A stretch of 64,000 bases of DNA from Bactrocera neohumeralis. Lineage: Eukaryota > Arthropoda > Insecta > Diptera > Tephritidae. The stretch lies in assembly GCF_024586455.1 (NCBI RefSeq), contig NC_065921.1:76894720-76958719 (forward strand), given 5' to 3'. A program made the translations under genes and the position numbers. How positions within the stretch are numbered: position 1 is the first letter of the stretch; every line of letters starts with the position of its first letter. Shown piece by piece: positions 12,301-23,300 of the stretch. The notes beneath the pieces were generated by a model. That model searched no databases and was not told the origin of the DNA. It saw only the letters and a program-made list of their open reading frames with translations.

Positions 12301-15300
12301 GAATTAGTTCAATGGACCTTAATATTTTTCGGAAGCGGTCTTAAAGTTGATGGATACATAACAGAACTTTCTACTTTATCAGGTATTCGATAAAGCTGGT
12401 GGGAATAGAAATTGTATGGGACGCAAGGTGCTTTGCTGACTTACAAGAATGAATGCCGGAGTTCTGTTTCACAAAGGACTGCAAATAGTAGTCTAAGTGC
12501 GATATCTAAATCAGCCGTCGAACCTAACCTTATTTAACTAGCCCTATAGAGACCAAGTGGTTTCACATTTTAAAGCATGATGATCTCCAAATAGAATTGT
12601 AAATTCAAAAATACTCTAGCTTTGAGAGCATGAAACCTGATGTGTTAGCTATTTTTTTAAACTATTTTTCCAATCTTTATTATTAAATATTCTTTATATT
12701 CCTAATTACCCAAAGGTTTTGTGTCTATATCATATACAAACTTTATCATCTAATTTAAGACTTTAATATTAATATAATATATAGTATGTCTAACTGTGCC
12801 TATAGTTACACAACATCTGTCGTCTTCATTCTATATATACTGCAATAACTAACTATTTAGCTCTTCAGCTTTGAATTTACCCCAAGTTCAGACTGACTTA
12901 ACTCAATTTCCTACCTTCACTTATTCTAGCCGGCTGGACAGCAACATCAGACGCTGATTATTGAGGAGTTCGAACCGGATGTTTTCAGGCAACTGATAGA
13001 GTACATACACACGGCTGTGTGACGTTGCAGCCGCGAACACTTTTGGGTATGTACGAGTGATGGAAGAAATAGAAACTTGAGGAAGCAGTGTATATTTATT
13101 TAAATTGAAATGAAGAGATACTTCTTGCTAAAGGAAATTTAATATATTAATGAAATAGTTGACTAAGCGTTTTGGCTTCCGGAGATGAGAAATGAGTAGT
13201 GGTTATTCTACTGCAGCAATATTTGGTGCCTGTTGCAACGGGTATTGTCAAAACGGACTGGTTTTGTGAGGCGAAAAAGGTTTTTAGTTACTATTCGTAT
13301 AGTTTTTAGTTACTATGTATAGTATAACTCATTGAAGTCACATAAGCGATATTCGTTTCGATAATAACTTAATAAGGAGTAAACTGTATGAGCTTTCATT
13401 CTCTAACATAGAGCTTTCATGTCTTATAAGACAGTTTTTGCAATAGAGGCCCGAATTCCTAGCGCTTTAAGTAGCTTTCGTTCTTTAACTTAGAGCTTTC
13501 ACGTCTTAGAAAACAGAGGTCCTTAATCACTAGCACTTCAAGTAGCTATTAGTAAAGTCTCGAACACTCAATTCCATTAAAACTTCTTTTCTATTCTTCC
13601 TTCAGGCGTCATGAACGCGGCAGATTATTATGGTTTGGAGGAATTGCGGCGCGCTTGTGCTGGCTTTGTACAGTGTTGCATCAATGTGGACACTGTCTGT
13701 GCATTGCTCGCGTCTGCCGAACGTTACATCCAATATAAATGTACCAAGAGCCTCGTACAAAAAGTGCTGGAGTTTGTGGACGAGCATGGTAATGAGGTAC
13801 TTAATTTGGGCAGCTTTACCTTGCTACCGCAGCATGTGGTACGTCTGATATTGGCGCGTGAGGAGTTGCGCGCCGACGAGTTTACTAAGTTTCAGGCGGC
13901 GCTCATGTGGAGTAAGAAGTATTTCGACAACAATCCGGTAAGTTAATCGATAAATCGAACTCATGAAATTAATAAATTAATTAACAACTGTACAATGTGG
14001 TCACAGAATATTGATATGAAGGAGATTTTGGGCAATTTTCTGGAGTACATTCAGTTCCATAAGATTCCGGCAAATGTACTGATGCGTGAGATTCATCCAC
14101 TGGGCTTGGTGCCATACTCGATCATTATGAACGCATTGGCCTATCAGGTAAGCGCGTGCTTAAGCTCTACAATACACTTTGCTTTTGGCCTTTCGTACAT
14201 GTTGTTGAAATACATTACTTATAAAATATAATATGAAATTTATTTATTAACTAAATAATAAAATGTGTTAAACGGCATTGGTGCACTACCGGAACGTTCA
14301 ATTTCGGTACATGTGTGCTGCTGTCGTTCCACCACCCCTTTTGTCCCCCCTTTATGTCTGATTCTAACCTTTGCAGGCAGACCCAGAAAGCATCGACCCC
14401 GGAAAGCTGTCTCCCAACTCTAGTCGAGTGAGGCGTGCACGTCAAAATCAAGGCAGATCGATGTCCGTACAGAGTTCCTTGGACCCCTACGGTTCGAATA
14501 CAACATTGAGTTCAAGCGGCAGCAGCGACCCCACCAGCGGCCCGCACAATAGCAACTAACATAAGTTGAACGGCCCCTCCTCCTCTTCCACCCACCATTC
14601 ATCCTCGCATGGCCGTCATAAGCACCATCAATCATTACCAAAAATTCGCAAAGCCAAATCTCAGAGTTTCCGCACCCGACGCAGTCCATCTGAGCGCCGT
14701 AGCCCAAATGCCGCACCCATATTTGGTCAAGCGGCAAATTTGACATTAAACACCGCCCAATTGGCGGCCAATGATAAGAAACGTAGTCCACTTACACCAA
14801 AGAGTCCCATACTACCACAACCTGAATCGAAAAGTCCGGGCAGTACTTCGCAGAAAACGCCGACAACATTATCCCGACAGGGCACATTACGTGCTTCACA
14901 TCGCCGCAAGAACAGTATGACTGGATCATTAGTGTTGGTACAAGGGCGTCGCAGTCCAGTGGGCTTTAATGACCGCAGTCCGCAAGGACGTCGTAGTCCA
15001 TTGATTATGTCCAATGATCGCCTAAAGTCACCGAATGAATTGCCTGTACAACCTATGTTCGGTTTGGGGCTGCATAGTCCGACCGCGCGTAGTCCTACAG
15101 GTGGTGCACGCAGTCCTACGTTAAGCATGCATACACAGGAACGACGCTCGCCCATCGGTGCTGCGGCGCCTGTAGAGTTCGGCCAGCCACGTCGTAGTCC
15201 CACTTCAACTGTGCATGTGCAGGATGCACACTACGACGAGGGGGAGCCAGATGAGAATGGTTTAGTGCGTTCAAGCAGTGGCATAAAGCGTCCATCAATC

Positions 15301-17526
15301 AATCTCTTCACACCTATTTATTTCGGTGGCGATAAACGTAGTCCACTAACAGCTATGCCTATACCACCAATCACTGTCTCCAATCCGACGGAAACTGGCA
15401 GATTAGCTGAAAAGATTGCAGAATCAAATGCAGCGGCCGAAGCGGCACGCGAACTGGAAAGACAACGTGAAGAAAAAGAGAAACAAGAAGCGACAGCGGC
15501 GGCTAAAGAACCAACACCTGAGAAAAAGGAACGCACAAGTGTCATGAAGGAAATACTTGCCTTTGTACGTAAACCATCTAAGCATATTTCTACGCGCACT
15601 AATCGTTTCGCTAATGCTTTTACACGCGCCGAGTCCGGCTCGTCATCGGGACCGCTTATTAGACAGAGTACTTTCTCAGCTAGTCCGGCCGCTTCATCAA
15701 CTGCGGCGAAAAGTGCGGTCGTAAAGCAAATGTCCGAAGTTGCATTCGAACCGAAGATGTCATTGAAATTCGCACACTATGCAAAAATGTCACTAAAATT
15801 ACGTCGATCTGCCAATGACGATAAGACGAAGCAAGCAGCTGCAGCCAGCACATCGAAGCGCGCCAGTGCCGACTCCAATTTCAGTAGTAGCGGCTTGGAT
15901 CCACATGATGCACAGGTAGGTCGCGCCGGTGGCAGTCTCGGCGGTGGTGCCGGCTCCGGACGTGCATCACCGCTCGGCGAACTGCCATTCGAGTTGGCGA
16001 ATGTGCATTTCGAAAAGGTCGGTGAGTCATATATTAAGCACGAGAAGATACACGAAGAGGAGTACGTGGACGAAGCCGGCACCACAACCGATACAATTGT
16101 CACCAGTTTAGTAGAGGAGATCACAAATTCGCTTAAAGTAGTCTCGTTGTCAAGTGAGAACGCACAAATAACACATCATTTTCAACGACGCTCCGAAAGT
16201 CGTGAGCCAATTGAGCCGCGCATAAGCGAAGAACGGGAATCCGATTCGAATGACCTTGTAATTCCGGAGGATTTCCGAACTGAGCTAACCGAAATTTTAA
16301 AGTCCTATGCATCAGAACCAATATATGTGAATTTGCAAGTGTTGCGCCGTGAAACTGAAGAGGCCGAGGCTGCAGCAGCCCAAGCATTAGCCAAAGCAAC
16401 CGAAAATAGTTTAGCGACCGAGAAATCCCCATTGCAATGTCCGATTATTGAGTTTGAGCCGCCTTCACGGCGTTCTTCATTCGATCCACCGCGATCGCCA
16501 TTTTTAGAAAATTTGCGTAGTCCCGGTGCTGATACTGATAACGATCTAATCAACTTACAACGTTTAGATTCTGGTGGTGATAGTTTCGAAATGGTTGAGG
16601 GTGATCGTAAATCAAGTCGCGCCGAGTCAAGTTTCGACTGTCCCTATTCGTCACGTGACACTAGCTTTGACATATCCCGTTATCAATCCACAAGTTATGA
16701 AGATCAAACTTCAAGCTTTGAAATTGTCGACATGGACGATAAAAAGAAATCGAATATTGACTTGCGTAAATCCTCCATTGAACTAGTCGATGCGGAGACA
16801 TTTCAACGCAGTGGCTATTCTTGTGGACGCAAGTCCTCTTTAGAAACACACTTTGATTATACACCCTCCGATGCGAGTGGCATGACACCCGCACGCTCAC
16901 CCAACTTCCCAGTGAGCAAGAAGCAAAAACCCGAAACTCTGCGTGCGCTTCGCATTTCACCCTTTAGTGCCTTCTCACGTGCCCGTAGTCCACTATCCAA
17001 TCAGACCTCCTCAAACTACAGTTCACGTGACAGTTACGATTCAAGTTCGTCTTATCCACACTCCGCGCCCAGTCACCACGAACCGCAGCGCAGTCCGTTC
17101 GCCGATCCGACGAAAAAACATTTTCCGCTCACTATCAAGCAACGCGAAGAGGAAGTTAAGACTTTTCTCTGTACTGATCAGCGTTGCGCTTCGATATTTG
17201 AGCCACGCCCCAGTTCGGTATTGACGCAACAACTCTCAACTGGTTCGATGTCTACACCATCGGGTTATGGCAATGGTACACCGTGCCCGGTGGTGTGTAG
17301 TGTAGCGGCCGGCTTTTCAAGCGGTAGTGAATTTGAACCACCATCACCACGTCGCGCCGCTAGTGCGTCCCCCAAGCATACTTTCACTTTTCGCATAGTC
17401 ATGAAGAAGGTCGATAGTTCGCCGGAGGCTTTGTGCACCGAGCGACATCGTAGCCGCATATTTGATAGATACCGGCGTAGAGATAGTAGACGCAAGAGAA
17501 TACATGAGGCTGGCAAGAGTTTTTAA
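3305..17526 (+). CDS. gprs: BTB-BACK serine-enriched protein, gprs homologue (six coding exons, two lesions)
   Basis: Coding exons are 3305-3475, 5283-5441, 12930-13046, 13606-13937, 14007-14147 and 14377-17526, all with GT-AG borders and compatible phases. Exons 1-3 encode a BTB/POZ fold (ELCDVTFLVGD near residue 39, then VLASRSRVFAKMLY). Exons 4-5 encode a BACK region (MNAADYYGLEELRRACAGF onward). The last exon encodes a disordered tail of about 1,050 residues, rich in Ser and repeated RRSP/KRSP motifs that suggest proline-directed phosphorylation. BTB-BACK proteins usually dimerise and often act as scaffolds or Cullin-3 adaptors; the specific role here is unknown to me. The start is the first ATG after the 5' UTR acceptor. 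Two oddities: exon 3 lacks one base near 13013 (ACGGCTGTG where ACGGGCTGTG restores the frame and the phase to exon 4), and an in-frame TAA lies at 14557-14559. Frame and coding character continue on both sides, so I read one gene damaged by sequencing error or allelic mutation, or read through. Confidence 0.85.
3990..4745 (+). mobile_element. Tc1/mariner-like relic, family 1, copy A
   Basis: Pieces of a transposase are read on the plus strand: a DNA-binding part (4000-4200) and the catalytic end (FGPVDTPPKSYDIAPLDFFL at about 4510-4570, matching the WPPRSCDLTPLDFFLWGY type signature). Compared with the copy at 31.9-32.9 kb, a central block is deleted at about 4273 and stops and frameshifts are scattered through. 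Copies at 20.2-21.2, 31.9-32.9 and 40.8-42.0 kb belong to the same family. Dead element in gprs intron 2. Confidence 0.7.
5490..6390. other. Start of gprs intron 3
   Basis: AT-rich intron DNA with short ATACATATG-type runs and an A13 tract near 6060. A 130-codon open frame at 5534-5926 shows no domain or homologue I recognise and is biased by low complexity. Nothing else is seen. Confidence 0.4.
6395..6905 (+). repeat. Dispersed fly repeat (family P), fullest copy
   Basis: Begins with ACCCTGAACAGGGTATATTA and ends with GAAGGGTATTTAGCTTCGATG followed by a T-rich tail. It contains a GTCTGTCTG run and modules with ATAGCTGCCATACAAACTGAAC that repeat internally at 6655-6685 and 6805-6835. I recognise this as a common interspersed repeat of tephritid flies, without coding capacity and with no mobilising enzyme visible. 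Related copies start at about 23935, 49065 and 53005. Confidence 0.75.
6960..7510 (-). mobile_element. mariner relic, copy B
   Basis: The minus strand encodes pieces of a mariner transposase: SQLRKPAQTIGKPVLTVKKA (about 7310-7370) and, downstream, NGRGIVFHHGK (about 7150), LCELGWEV (about 7105) and PPDGPNLTPSNY (about 7070), an altered form of the usual PPYSPDLAPSDYHLF end. It is interrupted by stops. The closest relative in the window is the copy at 44.0-44.6 kb. Lies in gprs intron 3. Confidence 0.7.
7515..8500 (-). mobile_element. Non-LTR retrotransposon relic, internally deleted
   Basis: Same family as 958-2300. On the minus strand: leader (8500-8230), a short endonuclease start (8100-8200), then directly the RT tail (8060-7540) with LIIPVLLYGAESWTMTTSD near 7800 and MYGPLRVGNGEYHIRWNDEP near 7680. 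The endonuclease body and RT core have been lost. It abuts copy B of mariner in gprs intron 3. Confidence 0.75.
8501..9440. other. AT-rich part of gprs intron 3
   Basis: Simple AT-rich sequence with many ATACATAT-type tracts. No coding potential, RNA gene or repeat family recognised. Confidence 0.4.
9440..9850. repeat. 66-bp tandem repeat (GTCATTATT-rich)
   Basis: Units starting TGACATCAATTACCATTGTC begin at 9570 and 9636, and a diverged one at 9702, giving a 66-bp period; weaker copies extend to both sides. Within each unit ATTGTCATTATTGCTGTCA recurs at roughly half spacing. A second duplication shares CAATCAGCTGTTAAATTTC at about 9711 and 9809. Because 66 is divisible by three, open frames run through on both strands (9448-9711 minus, 9542-9724 plus); these are by-products, not genes. 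Confidence 0.75.
9851..10838. other. gprs intron 3, unassigned
   Basis: AT-rich sequence with several 60-90 codon open frames that carry no recognisable motif. Nothing supportable is seen. Confidence 0.4.
10839..11838 (+). mobile_element. mariner-like element with inverted ends, copy C (dead)
   Basis: The left end TGGGCAAAATATAGTAAGACT (from about 10839) pairs with the right end AGTCTTACTATTTTTTGCTCA (11816-11836), giving terminal inverted repeats of about 21 bp with two or three mismatches. Between them the plus strand holds a decayed transposase of roughly family length: a DNA-binding part near 11000-11160, a TGDES-type motif near 11285, and a DNAPP catalytic motif near 11565. Many frameshifts and stops make it inactive. 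Lies in gprs intron 3. Confidence 0.75.
11839..12929. repeat. End of gprs intron 3 with a 48-bp duplication
   Basis: GATTTTTGGGACTGGTTTGG at about 12159 repeats a similar block at 12111; the two units of about 48 bp span 12111-12205. The rest is AT-rich DNA without recognised content, ending in the TTCACTTATTCTAG acceptor of coding exon 3. Confidence 0.5.
13047..13605. repeat. gprs intron 4 with AGCTTTC-type direct repeat
   Basis: A unit beginning AGCTTTCATTCTCTAAC at about 13390 is repeated with changes at about 13483 (period 93 bp); each unit contains a second AGCTTTCA/GTCTTA block. The same short core dominates arrays at 21.5-22.2 and 60.0-60.5 kb. Confidence 0.55.
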
Positions 17527-20229
17527 AGGATGTAATGGAAGGTATGCTATTTTTGTTTTAACGGGACCGTGGTTTGATAAAGCGTAGTTATAAGCGGAAA
17601 TGAAGCTTGGTCTTGGTGGTAGGAGGTTCATAAATGTCTGGCAAAGTTAATGCAACAAGTAAAAATTGAGCTTGGGTTACATTGTCTTCGCTTCTGCTAC
17701 GAAATATGAAGATTAATAAATAGCATAAAGATGGAGCGAAATTATATCTGGTTAGGGCTGATTGGAATTATTAAGGACCTATATATTCGATCGAAAATGT
17801 GTAAAAAAATATGTAAAGCAGTTTACTAAATAATAGCAATAAAAATAGTTGAAGGATGTCGGAAGAAAATGTGAAGTTTTGGGAAGAAAATGCTTTGATT
17901 GCAGTAAATATTCCAGGGAGAAGAATCGAAAGGTATTTAGTTTTGAAACCCGGCAGATGAGACTTAGTATAGGGTATTAAATATTGCTGGGTAAATAAAG
18001 AACCAGCAGGAGAACTCATAGTAAACGGATTATCAAGAGAGTAAAAGAAAGAAAAAGATAAACGTTTGACAGCCAAGAGAAAAGAGAAAGAAAATCTAGA
18101 TACGAAGGATAGCCAACTTTAAATTGACGCGTCGAAGTCGAAGTAAAAAAAAAAGAGATAAACGTTTGACAGCCGAGAAAAAAGAGAAAGGAAAACAAGG
18201 AACGTGTGGAGATTTCGGGCAGAGACAATTATTTTCAAGACAGCTAACTCTAATTTGACTTTTCGAAGTCTAAAGTGCTATCAAAACTTCTCAGTCCACA
18301 GTTCATGCAAAGGACTCAGAGGTAACGAGATGAGCAACTAAAAATTTATATTTGCTCAGCGACGTACGACTTGCAGTTTAACAGAAAAGAGAGCAGAGCA
18401 ATGTGAAAAGAGAATAGATATATTTATTGTAACTGCGAGAGGTGGAGGTCAGAACAAAGATAGGTAATTAATTAAAGAAAAAACGCATAAGAAACGAATA
18501 CTATAGAACTTTATAAGGAAAATTTGAGGACTTCAGTTTCGTGTGAAAAAAGCGAGATATGAAAAGTAGGCGAAATTTTCATGTCTTTCAGAGCATATAT
18601 GTTTGAAAATGACCAGTATTGCCATACAGCCACAGTACAGGGACTATTTAGTAAATAGTTAAATGCAACGCTGCAACTGAATTCTAAATTTAAAACTCAG
18701 CATGAATGTATGTAATTTATAAACTAGTAGGAAATTTACTTAGAAACTGTTAACTAGTTGTATGTGACAAATGAGAGCAAAAGCGAGTTATTGGTAATGA
18801 GTACAAAGAGCAAAGAAGAGCAGGACATGAGAAAGTACGCGAAAAGCAAAGATGTGAGAGTAAGTCAAAAGCAAAGATGAGAAAGAAAGACAAAAGCAAA
18901 GTTAAGAAAATGAGTCAAAAGCAAAGTTAAGAAAGTGAGGCAAAAGCAAAGTTAAGAAAGTGAGTCAAAAGCAAAGAGCGCAGTCTTAAGTGAAAAAAGG
19001 GAACTAGAGCAGAACTAGAGAGCAGTGCAGGTACGAAGGAGCGCTAAAGCGTATTAGAAATCGTACGAGAAGGAATGCTGTTGTTGTTGTAGTTAAAATA
19101 AATAAAATTTTCTCCAAAACTAGAAAGGAAGTTGATAGTCAAATAGTAAATGTGAAATACAAAAATATACAAATGAAATTTTTTTGCATACATATGTACA
19201 TATGTGTCGAATATGTACTGCTTCAAGTTTTTGCAATTCTCTTTATGAAAAAAAAACGTTAAAAAACATGTATATAGAGAGAGAGAGTTAAAAAAAAATT
19301 ATTAAATAATTTACTAACAATCCATATGCGCTGAACCCACTGTTCCAAACCCAGTCTTATGAATACAATCGTTATATAGGAAATGACGAACAATAATCTT
19401 AAAGAAGAAACACACACATTGTCTAAAGTTTAACGGTACAACACTTGCAATGAATCAGTAAATGTAATTCGTATGTATATGTAAATGTAAATTAACAAAA
19501 AAACAAAAACTGTTTGTCAGCCATTTTGTGCATTTCGCTAGTAAAAAAAAATAATTTTTGAATCAATGTGTCAAATTTGCAAGAAAAATTAACAATATAT
19601 ACAGAAAAAAAAAACAAAATCAAAAAAAATATATATAAATATATACATACATATATATAATAAACAAATCAACTGTTTTGCAATATTAGAAAACATTTTT
19701 GCAGTACTAAAAATATTTACAACTACAAAAATCAATAATAATTCCAATGCATATATACATACAGAAAAATTTACAACAAATAAGCAACAATAAACAAACT
19801 TTGGACAATCTTAATGTTGAGTGTATAGAAAATCATAAAAATTCATAAATATGCATGCGTGTGAAAGAAATATTTACCAAAATCAAATTTACCTTGCTAT
19901 ACATGAAATGGTTCTGGTTCTTAGGCTATTTCGAAATGCTTCAAACAAAACAAAACTACAGAATAATATTCTTGCTTAAAAATAATTGCAGCGAAAATGA
20001 CTTCCGTATATGCTAGATATATTGTACATACAGGCATTCGTACATATACATACATATATACGTACATTACAATTTATATGTATAATATATATATCTATAT
20101 ATTTTAAAAATCACTAACAAATCAAGCAACTTAAGTAAGACACTTAACTTCACTCAAACCAAACATTTTTAAATTCAAACCCGTTATGTGTAGACAACTT
20201 TTGCATTCAAAACGGCTGTTGGGTGCTAT
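17527..20229. repeat. gprs 3' flank / likely long 3' UTR with tandem repeats
   Basis: No gene is seen. The first part is purine-rich (AAAGAGAAAG). A block with AGATAAACGTTTGACAGCC at 18056 recurs about 99 bp later. A clear 25-bp tandem array occupies 18841-18978: units begin at 18841, 18866, 18891, 18916, 18941 and 18966, with core CAAAAGCAAAGTTAAGAAAG. From about 19090 the DNA turns A-rich with ATACATAT runs. Several AATAAA motifs are present but none can be chosen as the poly(A) signal. Confidence 0.6.
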
Positions 20230-21240
20230 CTATATAAAGAACGATCCATTTTGAGGTTTCCCACTTTTTTAAAAAACAAACATAGAAAATTCTAATTTAA
20301 TGGAGAATGCTTATTATCATTCGAAAGAACATTATTTTGCATTTATTTTTTGAGGATTATCTCTTTCTGTTTTGCCGCAGCTATGTACGTCTCAGATGGT
20401 CTATCCGTTGAGTTCAATTTTCGATGACCAGTTCGAGCATTTCGTCTGGTAATTGGCGAATGATACGCGTGATGTTTTGCTTCAAGGCCTGAATCGAAGT
20501 GGGATTGTCCGCATAGACTTTGCATACTCCCAGAGAAAAAACCCTAACGGTGTCATAACACACCATCATGTTGGCAAATCGAATGGCCCAAAACGTGAAA
20601 TTATCTGCTCACCAGAGTGTTTTTCTCAATAAATCCATTGATTGATGTGATGTGTGGGAAGTGGCACAGTGTTGTCGAAACAAAATGTCGTCAAAATCAC
20701 GAGCTTCCATTTTAGGCATCCAATAGCCGGTTATCATGACGCGATAATTTCCACGGTTACGTTTCGCCGGCATCATTTTTGTACAAATATGGACCGATGA
20801 TTCCACCGGCTCATAAACCACACCAAACCTTTGTATTTTCTGGATGAAATGGTAGCTCTTGAATCTCTTCAGTTTGCTCTTCGTCTCAAATGTGGCAATT
20901 TTGCTTGTTTGCCAGAAATGCGCTAAACAAAATTTCGCTCTAAAACGTCAGATCTTCTGGGAACTTTGCGAGAGTCCATAGAGCGAAGCCATGTCGCTTG
21001 GAAAGGTGCATTGGCTTCAATTCTTGCACAAGCTGTAGTTTGAACGATTCAAATTTAAAATCTCGACGGAAAATGCGCCAAATCGTTCCATATGTCAGTC
21101 CGAGTTACTGCGAATGGAGGCGAATCGACTCTCCATGGTCTTCGTGTACACTCTCAGCTACAGCTGCTATACTTACTTCACTGCGCGCTGGGTCCCAAAA
21201 ACTGAGCGAAAAAAATATTCGAATTTTTGACTCACTCTAA
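20230..21240 (-). mobile_element. Tc1/mariner-like relic, family 1, copy D
   Basis: On the minus strand, from 21240 downward: the VHEDH-type region (about 21150), the LQLVQELKP-like block (about 21020), the catalytic-domain part with VYEPVESSVHICTKMMPAKR (about 20800) and C-terminal KVYADNPTSIQALKQNI (about 20480-20520). Frameshifts and stops are frequent. Its left limit near 20230 is set by loss of similarity. Confidence 0.7.
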
Positions 21241-21261
21241 TAGAAATGTACGTACATATAA

Positions 21262-21345
21262 TGAGGGATCCAAGTAAAGGTACTTTTTCCAATAGCCTTA
21301 TGTTGACAGATCACGTGTGAGTCCGGTCAACTGTCATGTTGGCAT
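21262..21345 (+). mobile_element. Terminal fragment of Tc1/mariner family 1
   Basis: GATCCAAGTAAAGGTACTTTTT followed by TAGCCTTATGTTGACAGATCACG matches, in the same orientation, the left end of the family-1 element at 40801-40860. It is oriented opposite to copy D beside it, so it is a separate or inverted end fragment. Confidence 0.5.
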
Positions 21346-21539
21346 TTAATCATGAAAAGACTTCCGTCTGGAAGATACTTCAGTATTCCGAATGCTTGAA
21401 TGGACGCCTAAGATCCAGCTCTTTTCACATTAGCCATTTTTGATCAGTCTGTATAGATGTTGTAAGCTTCTCTGGCAAGTAGCTTGCTCTTATGTCGACC
21501 AAAGACTGGTTTGCCGAAATTTAGTACTACATTTTTTTT

Positions 21540-22200
21540 GAAAGAAATAGAGCTTTCATAATAGAAATTATACTGCACCACGACTTAGGGTCTATTGTGT
21601 CTTTGAGCTTTCATAAACCAAAAGAACAAAAAGATTAACCATTTTTATTCTAAAGTGATCTACGGTGGGAATTTGCTTAGAAAACGAAATGCTTACTTTG
21701 GAGTTTCTCATAGAGCTTTAGGCGTAAAAGTTTTCACTATTTCATTAAATCTGTTAAATAAGAGCTTTACGCAGAGCTGTTTGTTTGGAAGCTTTCATTA
21801 AATAATAAATAAATAAATCTGTTAAAAAGGAGCTAGACGTAGAGCTTTATGTTTAGAAGTTTTCACTACATAAATAAATCTGTCAAATACGAGAACTGGT
21901 GGAAAGCTTTCATTATTTGATTAAAAATGCCAAATAAGCGCTTTATATCAGATTTTATGTTTGAAAGCTTTCACTACTGTAATAAAACTGCTACATAGAA
22001 ACCTCAAACAGAGCTTTATGCTTGAAAGCTTTTCTCAGGATTTATGCCTGAAAGCTTTCATTATTTTATGGAATCTGCTAAAGAAGAGCTTTACACCGGA
22101 CTTTATGTTTGATAGCTTTCACTACTGTAATAAAACTGCTAAGAACTTTAAACAGAGCTTTATGCCTGAAAGCTTTCATTATTTTATGGAATATGCTAAA
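21540..22200. repeat. 61-bp array with palindromic core TGAAAGCTTTCA
   Basis: AGCTTTCA-type cores occur at about 21729, 21790, 21858, 21905, 21966, 22027, 22053, 22114 and 22170; five of the eight steps are 61 bp. Several cores extend to the perfect palindrome GAAAGCTTTC. Around them recur GAGCTTTATG, CACTACTGTAATAAAACTGC and CATTATTTTATGGAAT. Open frames through the array are by-products. Confidence 0.7.
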
Positions 22201-23300
22201 TAAGAAATACCAAACAACGCCCCAACAGCCATTTTAAAGTTGAGTTTAGCGTCACTACTGATATGACTACACAAAATGACGACTTTTCGAAACGCTTTAA
22301 GTAAAAGTAAAAAAATCATGAGTATTCTCTTAAATTAAACCACACTGTATGTCGTATCTATAAGAAACTGAAATTTTTGTTTACAAAACATATCTATCAG
22401 TTTTATTCTATTTCAGTTCTAGAACACAGCACATCACTACACTATCAGCACGTATTTAAATGCTTAATAGCCCAAACACACAAAAAACAAAAAAAAAAAA
22501 TAAATAAAATCAAGCCAACAATTTTTTATAAATGTGAAAAAAACACAACTAAAGTACATATAGTATATAACAAATGTGAAACATTACTTCAGCAAAAATA
22601 TAAAAAACCACAAACAAAATTAAAAAATATATACAAGTACATACAAGATACATAAAATAATTCTAAAATAATTAAAAAATAGTTAAATTTCAAACATTTA
22701 TCGTTTATCTGAAATTTATAATAAAATATACACTATTAATATTTAGAAAAATATTGTATTAGTTTTTTTTTGCTAAACCACGCGCTTCAGTTTATAGAAT
22801 GAACTTTCTTTAAAAAATGAAACTCGAAAATATGCGCCTAAATGTAGACTACAACATTCGCACGCTTCTCACGTAGTGTTTTGCTTGAGCTAAGCTTGTT
22901 TAGGCTAGTTGCCTGCTGTAGTGCACTTTTCGGCTGATTCGCTTTTGAGCAAGCTGAATGCTTGTTGAGTTCAGGTTTTGTTCATTTTATTTGCAGTTAA
23001 AAATTTGGAAAATTGCTTGTGCTGCAAGTAGCTGCTATTTTTTTTTGATATTTTAAACGCATTTTACTTTGTAGTGTGCATTGCTGTGATATTTGTTGTT
23101 TAGTTGATCGAAAATAAAGAAAAACATTTATTTATATTAGACAGAAATTTTAATATCTTATAAAAGCTAAGAATAAGCAACTTAATGTTTTTGATATTGA
23201 AAAATATTTCGATTTTATATGTTCGAATATTTTTTATTTTTATTTACTAATTTCTAAATGGTTTCTTATAATGTTTTAAGTTAAATTAATATTTATCTTT
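22201..23300. other. Intergenic, unassigned
   Basis: A-rich at 22430-22760, more balanced after 22830. No gene, RNA or transposase piece is recognised. Confidence 0.4.

Noticed and set aside
14727..16553. Several long minus-strand open frames opposite the gprs tail exon
   Set aside because: The plus strand holds a continuous coding frame with repeated RRSP motifs; the antisense frames are by-products of its codon pattern.
18841..18978. Regular 25-bp repeats as a CRISPR array
   Set aside because: Units are contiguous with no unique spacers, and the DNA is eukaryotic.
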